Shown piece by piece: positions 17,280 to 24,961 of a stretch of 64,000 bases of DNA; within the stretch, counting starts at the first letter, position 1; every line of letters begins with the position of its first letter. The translations under genes and the position numbers were made by a program. This DNA is from Flavobacterium aquariorum (GTDB lineage Bacteria > Bacteroidota > Bacteroidia > Flavobacteriales > Flavobacteriaceae). The notes beneath the pieces are model-generated. The model made no database searches. It was given only the letters and a program-made list of their open reading frames with translations, and was not told the DNA's origin. The DNA is taken from contig NZ_QKXH01000002.1 in the NCBI RefSeq assembly GCF_003254745.1, positions 372,001 to 436,000 of the forward strand, in the 5' to 3' direction.

Positions 17280-17921
17280 ATGATTTTTAATAAAGATACA
17301 GCCGAAAAAACAGCCGAATTGCTTTTGCAAATAAATGCAATTAAATTGAATCCAGGAAATCCTTTTACATGGGCTTCTGGATGGAAATCGCCTATATATT
17401 GCGATAATCGTTTAATCCTCTCGTTTCCAGCCATAAGAAATTATGTTAGGGACGAATTTTCTAAAAACATTGAAAAACAATTTGGTAAACCAGACGTTAT
17501 TGCCGGTGTAGCCACTGGAGCAATTGGAATAGGAATGCTCGTTGCAGAAAGTATGGGACTACCTTTTGTTTATGTTCGACCAGAACCCAAAAAACACGGT
17601 CGTCAAAACCAAGTAGAAGGTTTTTTACAAAAAGGACAAAGCGTAGTAATTATAGAAGATTTAATTAGTACTGGAAACAGTAGTTTGCTTGCCGTTGAAG
17701 GCTTACGGGGAGCAGGAGCAGTTATAAAAGGAATGGCAGCTATATTTACTTATGGCTTTGACGTTGCAGACCAGAACTTCAAAAATGCTAAAATTGATTT
17801 ATATACTTTAAGCAACTATCAAAATTTATTGAATTTAGCTGTCGCCAAAAAGTATATTACAGAAGAAGAAGAGCAAACCTTGAGAGAATGGAATGTAAGT
17901 CCTTCTACTTGGGCAGTTTAA
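17280..17921 (+). CDS. pyrE: Orotate phosphoribosyltransferase
   Basis: A 213-residue enzyme of pyrimidine synthesis that joins orotate and PRPP to give OMP. NPFTWASGWKSPIYCDNRL (about 28-46) is the orotate-binding region, and SVVIIEDLISTGNSSL (121-136) is the PRPP loop. The ATG at 17280 gives the usual N-terminus; an upstream in-frame codon would overlap the Nudix gene. A consensus promoter ends 4 bases before this ATG, which suggests a leaderless mRNA. The SRPBCC gene follows after 64 bases. Confidence 0.96.
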   Translation: MIFNKDTAEKTAELLLQINAIKLNPGNPFTWASGWKSPIYCDNRLILSFPAIRNYVRDEFSKNIEKQFGKPDVIAGVATGAIGIGMLVAESMGLPFVYVRPEPKKHGRQNQVEGFLQKGQSVVIIEDLISTGNSSLLAVEGLRGAGAVIKGMAAIFTYGFDVADQNFKNAKIDLYTLSNYQNLLNLAVAKKYITEEEEQTLREWNVSPSTWAV

Positions 17922-17985
17922 ATATCGGCTTTCTGATTTTAGATTAAATTCCTTTAAAACAAAACAACAAACAATACACAAAATA

Positions 17986-18378
17986 ATGAACTTAGAAAGT
18001 CCAAAAGTTACAGTTGAAAAATCAAGTCAAGAATTATTCGATTTATTAAGCGATGTAAAAAACTTCGAAAAATTAATGCCCGATAATATTGCAAAATTTG
18101 AAGTTATCGGAGAAGATGCTTTTATTTTTGGATTAAAAGGAATGCCTGAAATCAAATTAAAGATGAAAGAAAAAGTAGCTCCAAACAAAATTGTTTTGGG
18201 GGCTGCAAGCGATAAACTTCCATTTACTTTAGTAGCCAACATTGATACTGTTTCAGAACAATCAAGCGCTGTGAAACTAGATTTTGAAGGCGAATTTAAT
18301 GCAATGATGGCCATGATGGTAAAAGGTCCTATTGGCAAATTCATCGAGACATTGGCAAACAATATGACAAAACTTTAA
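17986..18378 (+). CDS. SRPBCC/START-like ligand-binding protein
   Basis: A 130-residue soluble protein with the polyketide cyclase/SRPBCC layout: an opening strand (MNLESPKVTVEKSSQELFDLL), the helix-grip DVKNFEKLMPDNIAKFEVIGEDAF, and a long C-terminal helix (MVKGPIGKFIETLANNMTKL). The family binds hydrophobic ligands in a central cavity; the ligand here is unknown. It follows pyrE on the same strand, 64 bases on, and ends at a strong terminator. Confidence 0.82.
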   Translation: MNLESPKVTVEKSSQELFDLLSDVKNFEKLMPDNIAKFEVIGEDAFIFGLKGMPEIKLKMKEKVAPNKIVLGAASDKLPFTLVANIDTVSEQSSAVKLDFEGEFNAMMAMMVKGPIGKFIETLANNMTKL

Positions 18379-18400
18379 TATCTTTCTATAAAGAAACAAC

Positions 18401-18436
18401 AAAAGCCTTTTAGAAAAAACTAAAAGGCTTTTTTAT
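18401..18436. terminator. Bidirectional terminator between the SRPBCC gene and birA
   Basis: AAAAGCCTTTTAG/CTAAAAGGCTTTT is a perfect 13-bp stem around AAAAAA with a T-run on the plus strand and an A/T-rich mirror on the minus strand. It separates two converging genes. Confidence 0.92.
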
Positions 18437-18459
18437 TGGTACAAAGAAAGAAATTAGTC

Positions 18460-19188
18460 TTAATACAACATTTGCACTTCTTTGAGATTGTATTCACAAA
18501 TACTGTCGTCGTCCAAAAGAATCTGAAGTTTACCTATTGAAGAAACCCCTTTTATAATTCCCATAAAATTGTTTTCATTTTCATCTGTAAACGCCGTAGG
18601 GACTCCAATTTTAAATAATTCATTGGTATATTCTTCCCATAAATCAGACGCTTTTTTATCATAATCAGCTACCATTTGTTCCATTTGTGTAACTATATCA
18701 AATAGAATTTCTTCTTTATCAAAAAAAGAATTACACACTAAAGCCAATGACGACGCTCTTGGCAAATTTTCAAATTGCACTTGATTTACATTTAGCCCCA
18801 ACCCTACAATCGACGTAATTGCTCCAGTTCCTTTTATGCTATTCTCAATCAATATGCCACCAATTTTCTTATTTGCTGACATAATGTCGTTAGGCCACTT
18901 TACACTTACTTCAGGAATATTATACTTTTTTAAGGTCCGGACTACCGCCAATGAAACAACAACATTGAGGTTAAAAACCGTTTCGTTATCAAATAAAAAA
19001 TTCTTAACCAAAACGCTCATTATAAGGTTTTTACCGGATTCAGAATCCCATTTTGCCCCCATCTGCCCTTTCCCTTTCAACTGATTTTCAGCAGTAACTA
19101 CAGTAAAATTTTGAACCTCTTGTTTGTTAGATAAACCTTTTAGAAATTCATTTGTAGAATCTATGGCATCGAGTTTGATTAGCTTCAT
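18460..19188 (-). CDS. birA: Biotin--[acetyl-CoA-carboxylase] ligase
   Basis: A 242-residue enzyme that biotinylates the carboxyl carrier protein. IDSTNEFLK (about 9-17) opens the domain, KGKGQMGAKWDSESGKNLIMSV (38-59) is the biotinyl-AMP loop (GRGRxGRxW in E. coli), and VSVKWPNDIMSANKKIGGILIE follows. There is no N-terminal helix-turn-helix, so this is a ligase only and not the biotin operon repressor. The ATG at 19188 is chosen over an earlier in-frame codon because the family begins there. It diverges from rsfS. Confidence 0.95.
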   Translation of the reverse strand: MKLIKLDAIDSTNEFLKGLSNKQEVQNFTVVTAENQLKGKGQMGAKWDSESGKNLIMSVLVKNFLFDNETVFNLNVVVSLAVVRTLKKYNIPEVSVKWPNDIMSANKKIGGILIENSIKGTGAITSIVGLGLNVNQVQFENLPRASSLALVCNSFFDKEEILFDIVTQMEQMVADYDKKASDLWEEYTNELFKIGVPTAFTDENENNFMGIIKGVSSIGKLQILLDDDSICEYNLKEVQMLY

Positions 19189-19284
19189 GTGTACTTTTTT
19201 TTGTAAAACATAATTTAATATTATGTTAAGGTTCAAAATTAATCACAAAAAATGGTAACTTTACAAACTTATATAAAAAAATAA

Positions 19285-19656
19285 ATGGCGAAAAAGACTA
19301 TAAACAATGATGTTCTATTGGCGAACATTATAAAAGGAATAGAAGAAGTAAAAGGAAGTGATATCGATATTTTAGATTTAAGAGAAATAGACACTGCAGT
19401 TTGTGACTATTTCATTATATGCAATGGTAACTCAAATACTCAAGTGAATGCCATTGTCAATTCTATTCAAAAAACAGTTTCTAAAGATTTAAAAGACAAA
19501 CCTTGGCACGTTGAAGGTTCTGATGTAGCAGAATGGGTTTTGATGGACTATGTTCACATTGTAGTGCATGTATTCCAAAAACACATCCGTGAATACTACA
19601 ACATTGAAAGTCTTTGGGGTGATGCCAAAATCACTAAAATCGAAAACAAATATTAA
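19285..19656 (+). CDS. rsfS: Ribosome silencing factor (Iojap/RsfS)
   Basis: A 123-residue member of the RsfS family, which binds uL14 and blocks 30S-50S joining in starved cells. The family core is intact: DYFIICNGNSNTQVNAI (about 46-62), KPWHVEGSDVAEWVLMDY, VHIVVHVF and REYYNIESLWGDA at the end. It lies 15 bases before ftsH and the two are probably co-transcribed, a common Bacteroidota arrangement. Confidence 0.96.
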   Translation: MAKKTINNDVLLANIIKGIEEVKGSDIDILDLREIDTAVCDYFIICNGNSNTQVNAIVNSIQKTVSKDLKDKPWHVEGSDVAEWVLMDYVHIVVHVFQKHIREYYNIESLWGDAKITKIENKY

Positions 19657-19671
19657 AGAAATAATCTTCTA

Positions 19672-21597
19672 ATGGCTAAAGATAATAATCCAAATTCAAA
19701 TAAATTTAAAGTAAGTCCTTGGTTAGTTTACACTGCAATACTATTAATTTTTTTAGGAATAAGTTTTGTAACTGGTGGATCTAGCTTTCAAGAACCTGCT
19801 CAATTAACTTCTTCTAAATTTAATTCTTACTTAGAGAAAGGACAGATCGAAAAAGTAATTGTTTACAATAAAAACGAAGCTGAAGTTTATTTAAATGCGC
19901 AAGCTTTAAATGATCCAGAACATAAAAAAGTAGCAAAAGACGTACTGGACAGACCTAATAAAGGTCCTCATTATTCGTTTGACATTGGTAATGATCAAAT
20001 TTTTCAAACCAAATTAGAAAAAGCAGTTGCTGAAGGAAAATTAAAAGATTTTAATTTTTTACAAAAAAGCAACTGGACAGATCTTTTTGTAAGCCTATTG
20101 CCAATTATTATCATTATTGGTGTTTGGATTTTCATTATGCGAAAAATGTCAGGTGGCCCAGGTGGCGGAGGTGGTCAAATTTTCAACATTGGAAAATCGA
20201 AAGCCAAACTTTTTGATGAAAAAACAGATATTAAAACTACATTCAAAGATGTAGCAGGTTTAGAAGGTGCAAAAGAAGAAATACAAGAAATTGTGGAATT
20301 TCTTAAAAACCCTGAAAAATACACCAATTTAGGAGGTAAAATCCCAAAAGGAGCTCTACTTGTAGGACCTCCAGGAACCGGTAAAACTTTATTAGCAAAA
20401 GCTGTAGCTGGTGAAGCCCAAGTACCTTTCTTCTCTTTATCCGGTTCAGATTTCGTTGAAATGTTTGTAGGTGTTGGTGCTTCAAGAGTACGTGATCTTT
20501 TCAAACAAGCCAAAGAAAAATCTCCTGCCATTATTTTTATTGATGAAATCGACGCTGTAGGTAGAGCTAGAGGAAAAAGCAATATGTCTGGTGGAAATGA
20601 TGAAAGAGAAAACACATTAAACCAATTATTGACAGAAATGGATGGCTTCGGTACCAATTCAAATGTAATTGTTTTGGCTGCAACAAACAGAGCAGATGTT
20701 TTAGACAAAGCCTTAATGCGTGCTGGTCGTTTTGACCGACAAATTTTTGTTGACTTACCAGACATTCGTGAGAGAGCAGAAATTTTCTTGGTACATCTTG
20801 CGCCTTTGAAAAAAGTAGAAGGACTGGATACCGACTTTTTAGCAAAACAAACTCCAGGTTTTTCAGGTGCTGATATAGCCAATGTTTGTAACGAAGCAGC
20901 ATTAATTGCCGCTAGAAACAACAAAGAAGCAGTTGACAAGCAAGATTTCTTAGACGCAGTTGATCGTATCGTAGGAGGACTTGAAAAGAAAAACAAAATC
21001 ATTACACCTGAAGAAAAAAGAGCTATCGCTATTCACGAAGCAGGACACGCAACTGTGAGCTGGATGCTTGAACACGCTGCTCCATTAATCAAAGTCACTA
21101 TTGTTCCTCGTGGACAAAGCCTTGGTGCTGCTTGGTATTTGCCAGAAGAACGTCTAATTGTTCGTACAGATCAAATGCTAGATGAAATGTGTGCTACAAT
21201 GGGCGGTAGAGCAGCAGAAAAGGTAACTTTTGACAGAATATCCACAGGAGCTTTAAGTGATTTGGAAAAAGTTACCAAACAAGCTCGTGCCATGGTTACC
21301 GTTTACGGATTAAATGACAAAATTGGAAATGTAACTTATTACGATTCCAGCGGGCAAAGTGAATACAGTTTTTCTAAACCCTATTCTGATGAAACTGCCA
21401 AAGTAATTGACAAAGAAATTTCAGATCTTATCGAAAGTCAATACCAAAGAGCAATAAAGATTCTGGAAGAAAACAAAGATAAATTAGAGCAATTGGCTTC
21501 AATATTAATCGAAAAAGAAGTCATTTTCAAAGACGATTTAGAAACTATTTTTGGGAAACGAACTTTTGACAAAAACCTTGGTGAAGTAGTATCGTAA
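19672..21597 (+). CDS. ftsH: ATP-dependent zinc metalloprotease FtsH
   Basis: A 641-residue membrane AAA+ protease. Two transmembrane helices (about 17-35 and 138-156) flank a periplasmic domain, followed by a Gly-rich GGPGGGGGQIF linker. Walker A GPPGTGKT is at 232-239, then IIFIDEIDAVGRARG and the second region of homology (RAGRFDRQIFVDLPD). The zinc site HEAGH is at 455-459. It degrades misfolded membrane proteins and unstable cytosolic regulators. It is followed by a terminator hairpin and a new promoter, so the downstream lipid genes may be separately controlled. Confidence 0.98.
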   Translation: MAKDNNPNSNKFKVSPWLVYTAILLIFLGISFVTGGSSFQEPAQLTSSKFNSYLEKGQIEKVIVYNKNEAEVYLNAQALNDPEHKKVAKDVLDRPNKGPHYSFDIGNDQIFQTKLEKAVAEGKLKDFNFLQKSNWTDLFVSLLPIIIIIGVWIFIMRKMSGGPGGGGGQIFNIGKSKAKLFDEKTDIKTTFKDVAGLEGAKEEIQEIVEFLKNPEKYTNLGGKIPKGALLVGPPGTGKTLLAKAVAGEAQVPFFSLSGSDFVEMFVGVGASRVRDLFKQAKEKSPAIIFIDEIDAVGRARGKSNMSGGNDERENTLNQLLTEMDGFGTNSNVIVLAATNRADVLDKALMRAGRFDRQIFVDLPDIRERAEIFLVHLAPLKKVEGLDTDFLAKQTPGFSGADIANVCNEAALIAARNNKEAVDKQDFLDAVDRIVGGLEKKNKIITPEEKRAIAIHEAGHATVSWMLEHAAPLIKVTIVPRGQSLGAAWYLPEERLIVRTDQMLDEMCATMGGRAAEKVTFDRISTGALSDLEKVTKQARAMVTVYGLNDKIGNVTYYDSSGQSEYSFSKPYSDETAKVIDKEISDLIESQYQRAIKILEENKDKLEQLASILIEKEVIFKDDLETIFGKRTFDKNLGEVVS

Positions 21598-21621
21598 TTA
21601 CATAAAAAACACAAATATTTA

Positions 21622-21662
21622 AAATCTTAATTCAAAATCCTGTTTTGAATTAAGATTTTTTT
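21622..21662 (+). terminator. Terminator after ftsH
   Basis: AATCTTAATTCAAAA/TTTTGAATTAAGATT is a perfect 15-bp stem followed by a T-run. The next promoter -7 element overlaps its last base. Confidence 0.9.
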
Positions 21663-21669
21663 ATCTTTG
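21662..21669 (+). promoter_or_regulatory. Promoter -7 element for the LUD-cdsA-psd run
   Basis: TATCTTTG matches TAnnTTTG exactly, 38 bases before the ATG at 21708, directly after the ftsH terminator. A TTTG lies upstream but with only a 14-bp spacer. Confidence 0.55.
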
Positions 21670-21707
21670 AACGTTTTCAAGTAACACAAAACGATTATTA
21701 ACAAATT

Positions 21708-22310
21708 ATGAATCTTTTTAAAAAATTATTTGGTTCTAACGACCCCTCTTCAGATGAAGCTAGAAGCGGCAATTCAAACAGACCAAATCCAGATATCAAT
21801 TCCCCTTTGGATGAGCAGTTTATCTATAATTTCAAAAAAAACGGCGGCAAATTTTTATACTGTGAAAACCTCAATGAAGTAAAAGAACAATTTGAAAATA
21901 TACTTGAAGAAAACGACTGGTTTGAAAGCGAAGCTCTATGCTACGAACCAAAATTGCATTTTTTACTAGATGAAAACAAGCTTACTTACGGTCAAAACAT
22001 AAATCCAAAATTTTTATTGTCGAGTTGTGAAAATCTAGTAGCCGAAGAAGGTTCTATTTTATTTTCATCAAATCAAATCAAACAAAAAAAACCTAATGAT
22101 TTGCCCACTAACATCATTATTTTGGCCAACACTAGTCAGATAGTAGAAGGAAAAAGTGATGGCCTTAGTGCAATTAGAAAAAAGTACCTAACAGAATATC
22201 CAACAAATATTACAACAATAAAATATTTTGAAAAAGCAAAAGAGGAAGATTTTACTCAATACGGAAGCTCAGCCAAAAATTTATATTTATTGCTTTTAGA
22301 AGATCTTTAA
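21708..22310 (+). CDS. LUD (LutC/YkgG-like) domain protein
   Basis: A 200-residue soluble protein of the LUD/LutC superfamily (DUF162). The core is seen in the ENDWFESEALCYEPKL region, in SCENLVAEEGSILFSSNQ (about 104-121, a ligand loop typical of LUD proteins), and in NIIILANTSQIVEGKSDGLSAI. LutC acts in lactate oxidation with LutA and LutB in Bacillus, but neither partner is here. The gene instead precedes cdsA by one base and travels with phospholipid synthesis. The true role is unknown. Confidence 0.8.
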   Translation: MNLFKKLFGSNDPSSDEARSGNSNRPNPDINSPLDEQFIYNFKKNGGKFLYCENLNEVKEQFENILEENDWFESEALCYEPKLHFLLDENKLTYGQNINPKFLLSSCENLVAEEGSILFSSNQIKQKKPNDLPTNIIILANTSQIVEGKSDGLSAIRKKYLTEYPTNITTIKYFEKAKEEDFTQYGSSAKNLYLLLLEDL

Positions 22311-22311
22311 A

Positions 22312-23163
22312 ATGAATGAAACACTAAAAAGGTCAATATCTGGAGCTATTTACATTTTATTATTAATAGCTTCAATACAATACTCTATAGAAACTTTTTT
22401 CATTCTATTTGGAGTTTTTTTATTGATAGCGGTAATGGAATTTTGCAATTTGGTTCACTTAAACAAAATTGCTCCTATTGGAATTGCTATTATATTTTAC
22501 TTGCTTTTTTATAAAATTGCTGTAGCGGTAAAGGCGGATGGCTTTTTTTATATATTGCGTTACAGCAAAAACTTTGATTTGGCTGTGCTTTTTTTGTCAC
22601 TCATTGTTTCCCTAAAATGCATCGTATTTCTATTTGATAATAAAAATTTAAAAGTGAATACTTTTTCAACATTTGCTTATCTAATTGGATATATTATCTT
22701 ACCCTTTATTATTATTACAAAAATACCTTTTGGAATAAAAGGCTATAACCCAAACATCCTAATCAGTATTTTTATTTTAATATGGACCAATGATACTTTT
22801 GCCTATTTAGTTGGTAAAACTTTTGGTAAACATAAATTATTTGAAAGAATTTCCCCAAAAAAAACCATCGAAGGATTTTTGGGTGGGATTGGATTTGCAT
22901 TAATTGCCAGTTATTTTATCTCAAAATATTTTTTAATGCTCCCTGAAAAAAACACTTACATCTGGATCATAATTGCCTTAATAGTAGGTATTTTTGGAAC
23001 GATAGGAGATTTAGTAGAGTCCAAATTCAAACGAATTTCAGAAAAAAAAGATAGTGGAAACATAATGCCTGGCCATGGAGGTATACTAGATCGACTAGAT
23101 AGTGTTATCTTTGTAGCACCAATAATATTTTTATTTTATCAAATTTTAAGTTATGTTTCATAA
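22312..23163 (+). CDS. cdsA: Phosphatidate cytidylyltransferase
   Basis: A 283-residue integral membrane enzyme making CDP-diacylglycerol from phosphatidate and CTP. It has about seven or eight hydrophobic helices. The family signature is near the C-terminus: GDLVESKFKRISEKKDSG...PGHGGILDRLDS (about 235-264), with the catalytic acidic residues. The start follows the LUD stop by one base and its end overlaps the psd start by 11 bases, so the three genes are one translational unit. Confidence 0.96.
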   Translation: MNETLKRSISGAIYILLLIASIQYSIETFFILFGVFLLIAVMEFCNLVHLNKIAPIGIAIIFYLLFYKIAVAVKADGFFYILRYSKNFDLAVLFLSLIVSLKCIVFLFDNKNLKVNTFSTFAYLIGYIILPFIIITKIPFGIKGYNPNILISIFILIWTNDTFAYLVGKTFGKHKLFERISPKKTIEGFLGGIGFALIASYFISKYFLMLPEKNTYIWIIIALIVGIFGTIGDLVESKFKRISEKKDSGNIMPGHGGILDRLDSVIFVAPIIFLFYQILSYVS

Positions 23164-23806
23164 AGAAGGAACTCAAAGTATTTTATTAGGCACTATTTTT
23201 ACTGCTGTCGTTTGTTTAGTATCGGATCATTTTATTCAAACAAATTGGATAAAAATGACCATTGAAATAGCTGCTTTATTGCTATTAATTATCATTTTGC
23301 AATTTTTTAGAAATCCAAAACGAAAAGTAGAAATAAACGAAAATCATATACTTGCTCCAGTTGATGGAAAAGTTGTTGTTATTGAAGAGGTATTTGAAGC
23401 TGAATATTTTAAAGATAAAAGAATCCAAGTTTCTATATTCATGTCACCTATAAACGTACATGTAACGCGTTATGCTCTAAGCGGAATTGTAAAATTCAGC
23501 AAATATCATCCTGGTAAATTCTTGGTAGCATGGCACCCAAAAGCAAGTGAAGAAAATGAAAGAACCACAGTTGTGGTAGAAAATAAAACTTTTGGCGCGG
23601 TATTGTATCGACAAATTGCTGGCGCTTTAGCCAGACGTATTGTAAATTATGCCCAAGAAGGTATGCAAGTAGTACAAGGTACCGATGCTGGTTTTATTAA
23701 ATTTGGTTCAAGAGTGGATATTTTTTTACCGATAGGCACTCCAATTAATGTGGTACTTGACCAAAAAGCAATTGGAGGAAAAACTATAATTGCAATTAAA
23801 CCTTAA
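23153..23806 (+). CDS. psd: Phosphatidylserine decarboxylase family protein
   Basis: A 217-residue short-form (archaeal-type) decarboxylase that makes phosphatidylethanolamine. One or two N-terminal hydrophobic segments (about 10-47) precede the catalytic core with HILAPVDGKVVVIEE, FMSPINVHVTRYALSG and the C-terminal self-cleavage site in FIKFGSRVD, where a Gly-Ser bond is cut to form the pyruvoyl group. The start overlaps cdsA by 11 bases and the stop overlaps the acyl-CoA-binding protein start (TAATG). Confidence 0.94.
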   Translation: MFHKEGTQSILLGTIFTAVVCLVSDHFIQTNWIKMTIEIAALLLLIIILQFFRNPKRKVEINENHILAPVDGKVVVIEEVFEAEYFKDKRIQVSIFMSPINVHVTRYALSGIVKFSKYHPGKFLVAWHPKASEENERTTVVVENKTFGAVLYRQIAGALARRIVNYAQEGMQVVQGTDAGFIKFGSRVDIFLPIGTPINVVLDQKAIGGKTIIAIKP

Positions 23807-24072
23807 TGATTGAAAAAGATTTAGATAAACAATTTCTGGAAGCTGTTGAAATTGCTTCTTTTATGACCCAAGCATCTTTACCGCAAGATGTCCAGTTACG
23901 TCTTTATGCCTTTTACAAGCATGCGACATTTGACAGAACCAAGTTTACCGTTACGGACAATTCCGACTTAAGAAATGCGTTCAAAACCAATGCTTGGATT
24001 CAAATCAGCCATCTGACGCAAGACGAAGCCAAACAACAATATATTGAACTAATTCATTCCTTAATAAAGTAA
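23806..24072 (+). CDS. Acyl-CoA-binding protein
   Basis: An 88-residue all-helical ACBP. LDKQFLEAVEIASFM opens helix 1; LPQDVQLRLYAFYKHATF contains the Tyr-Lys acyl-CoA binding residues; NAWIQISHLTQDEAKQQYIELI closes the fold (KxxAWxxLxGxSxxEAMxxYI in eukaryotic homologues). It is a carrier of long-chain acyl-CoA and fits the phospholipid context. It overlaps psd by one base. Such proteins are more familiar from eukaryotes but occur in Bacteroidota. Confidence 0.93.
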   Translation: MIEKDLDKQFLEAVEIASFMTQASLPQDVQLRLYAFYKHATFDRTKFTVTDNSDLRNAFKTNAWIQISHLTQDEAKQQYIELIHSLIK

Positions 24073-24084
24073 TTGATTAATCTT

Positions 24085-24861
24085 ATGAAAAAAAACACTT
24101 TTCTAATAGCTAACCTGCTCTTTATTTCGGTTTTAATTTCTTGTAACGATAAAAAATTAACTGAAGTTGTAGAAGTTCCTCTGCCAACCGTGCAAGAGAA
24201 GGTTGCTATAGGTAATCCAAATGACTTAAAAGCCGATGAAGGATCTTTTCAATTGGAAAAAATTCCTTTTGGATATGATGCGCTATCACCTGATCTATCA
24301 GCTTTGACAGTAGAATCGCATTATAAAAATTATCTATATTATACCAACAGCCTAAACAAAGCGATTGTAGGAACTGACAAAGAAAACCTTTCGATAGAAG
24401 ATATATTAAGTAAATTAGACATCAACGATCTGGTATTACGTAATAATGCAGGTGGATATTACAACCATAGTTTGTACTTTAAAACTATAGGACCAAAAGC
24501 AGGTGGCGAACCAGTAGACACATTAGCTTCAAAGATCACTAAAGATTTTGGCTCATTTTCCAATTTCAAAACCCTATTTAAAGACGCCGCAACTAAACAA
24601 TTTGGATCGGGCTGGGTTTGGCTGGTAGTTGACAAAACAGGAGTCCTGCAACTATCTACAACTCAGGATCAAGACAATCCATTAATGACCTATGCTCCTG
24701 TTGCTGGATTTCATGGAACACCAATTTTAGGAATTGACCTCTGGGAACATGCTTATTTCTTGGATTATCAGTACAAAAAGAAAAAATATATCGATGCTTT
24801 TTTCAATATAATAAATTGGGAAAAAGTAAACGAAAATTATAAAGCTACTTTTAAAAAGTAA
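24085..24861 (+). CDS. Exported lipoprotein superoxide dismutase (Fe/Mn)
   Basis: 258 residues. The N-terminus MKKNTFLIANLLFISVLISC is a lipoprotein signal with the lipidated Cys at 20, so the enzyme is anchored outside the cytoplasm. After an approximately 35-residue linker the Fe/Mn SOD fold has all four metal ligands: His79 (VESHYKNYL), His128 (NNAGGYYNH), Asp218 and His222 (DLWEHAYF). The second-sphere Gln196 lies in the C-terminal domain (TTQDQDNP), the arrangement usual for Mn-type enzymes. An in-frame TTG at 24073 is not used. It follows the ACBP gene by 12 bases. Confidence 0.93.
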   Translation: MKKNTFLIANLLFISVLISCNDKKLTEVVEVPLPTVQEKVAIGNPNDLKADEGSFQLEKIPFGYDALSPDLSALTVESHYKNYLYYTNSLNKAIVGTDKENLSIEDILSKLDINDLVLRNNAGGYYNHSLYFKTIGPKAGGEPVDTLASKITKDFGSFSNFKTLFKDAATKQFGSGWVWLVVDKTGVLQLSTTQDQDNPLMTYAPVAGFHGTPILGIDLWEHAYFLDYQYKKKKYIDAFFNIINWEKVNENYKATFKK

Positions 24862-24865
24862 AGAA

Positions 24866-24909
24866 TAAAAAAAAGCTGAAGTAAAATTAATATTACTTCA
24901 GCTTTTTTT
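24866..24909. terminator. Terminator ending the lipid/SOD run
   Basis: AAGCTGAAGTAA/TTACTTCAGCTT is a perfect 12-bp stem flanked by A- and T-runs. It ends the plus-strand run; the converging amylase gene ends 50 bases further on. Confidence 0.92.
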
Positions 24910-24961
24910 ATTACAAACCACTAATCTTCAGTGTTTTGTATTTCTTTATATTGAAATTCAT

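Noticed and set aside
16670..17434. Longer Nudix protein starting at 17434
   Set aside because: The extra 54 codons are antisense to the conserved pyrE N-terminus. The ATG at 17272 gives a normal protein.
20175..21002. A 275-codon open frame antisense to ftsH
   Set aside because: It mirrors the conserved AAA+ core of ftsH, whose codon pattern leaves the opposite strand open. It has no family resemblance and no promoter.
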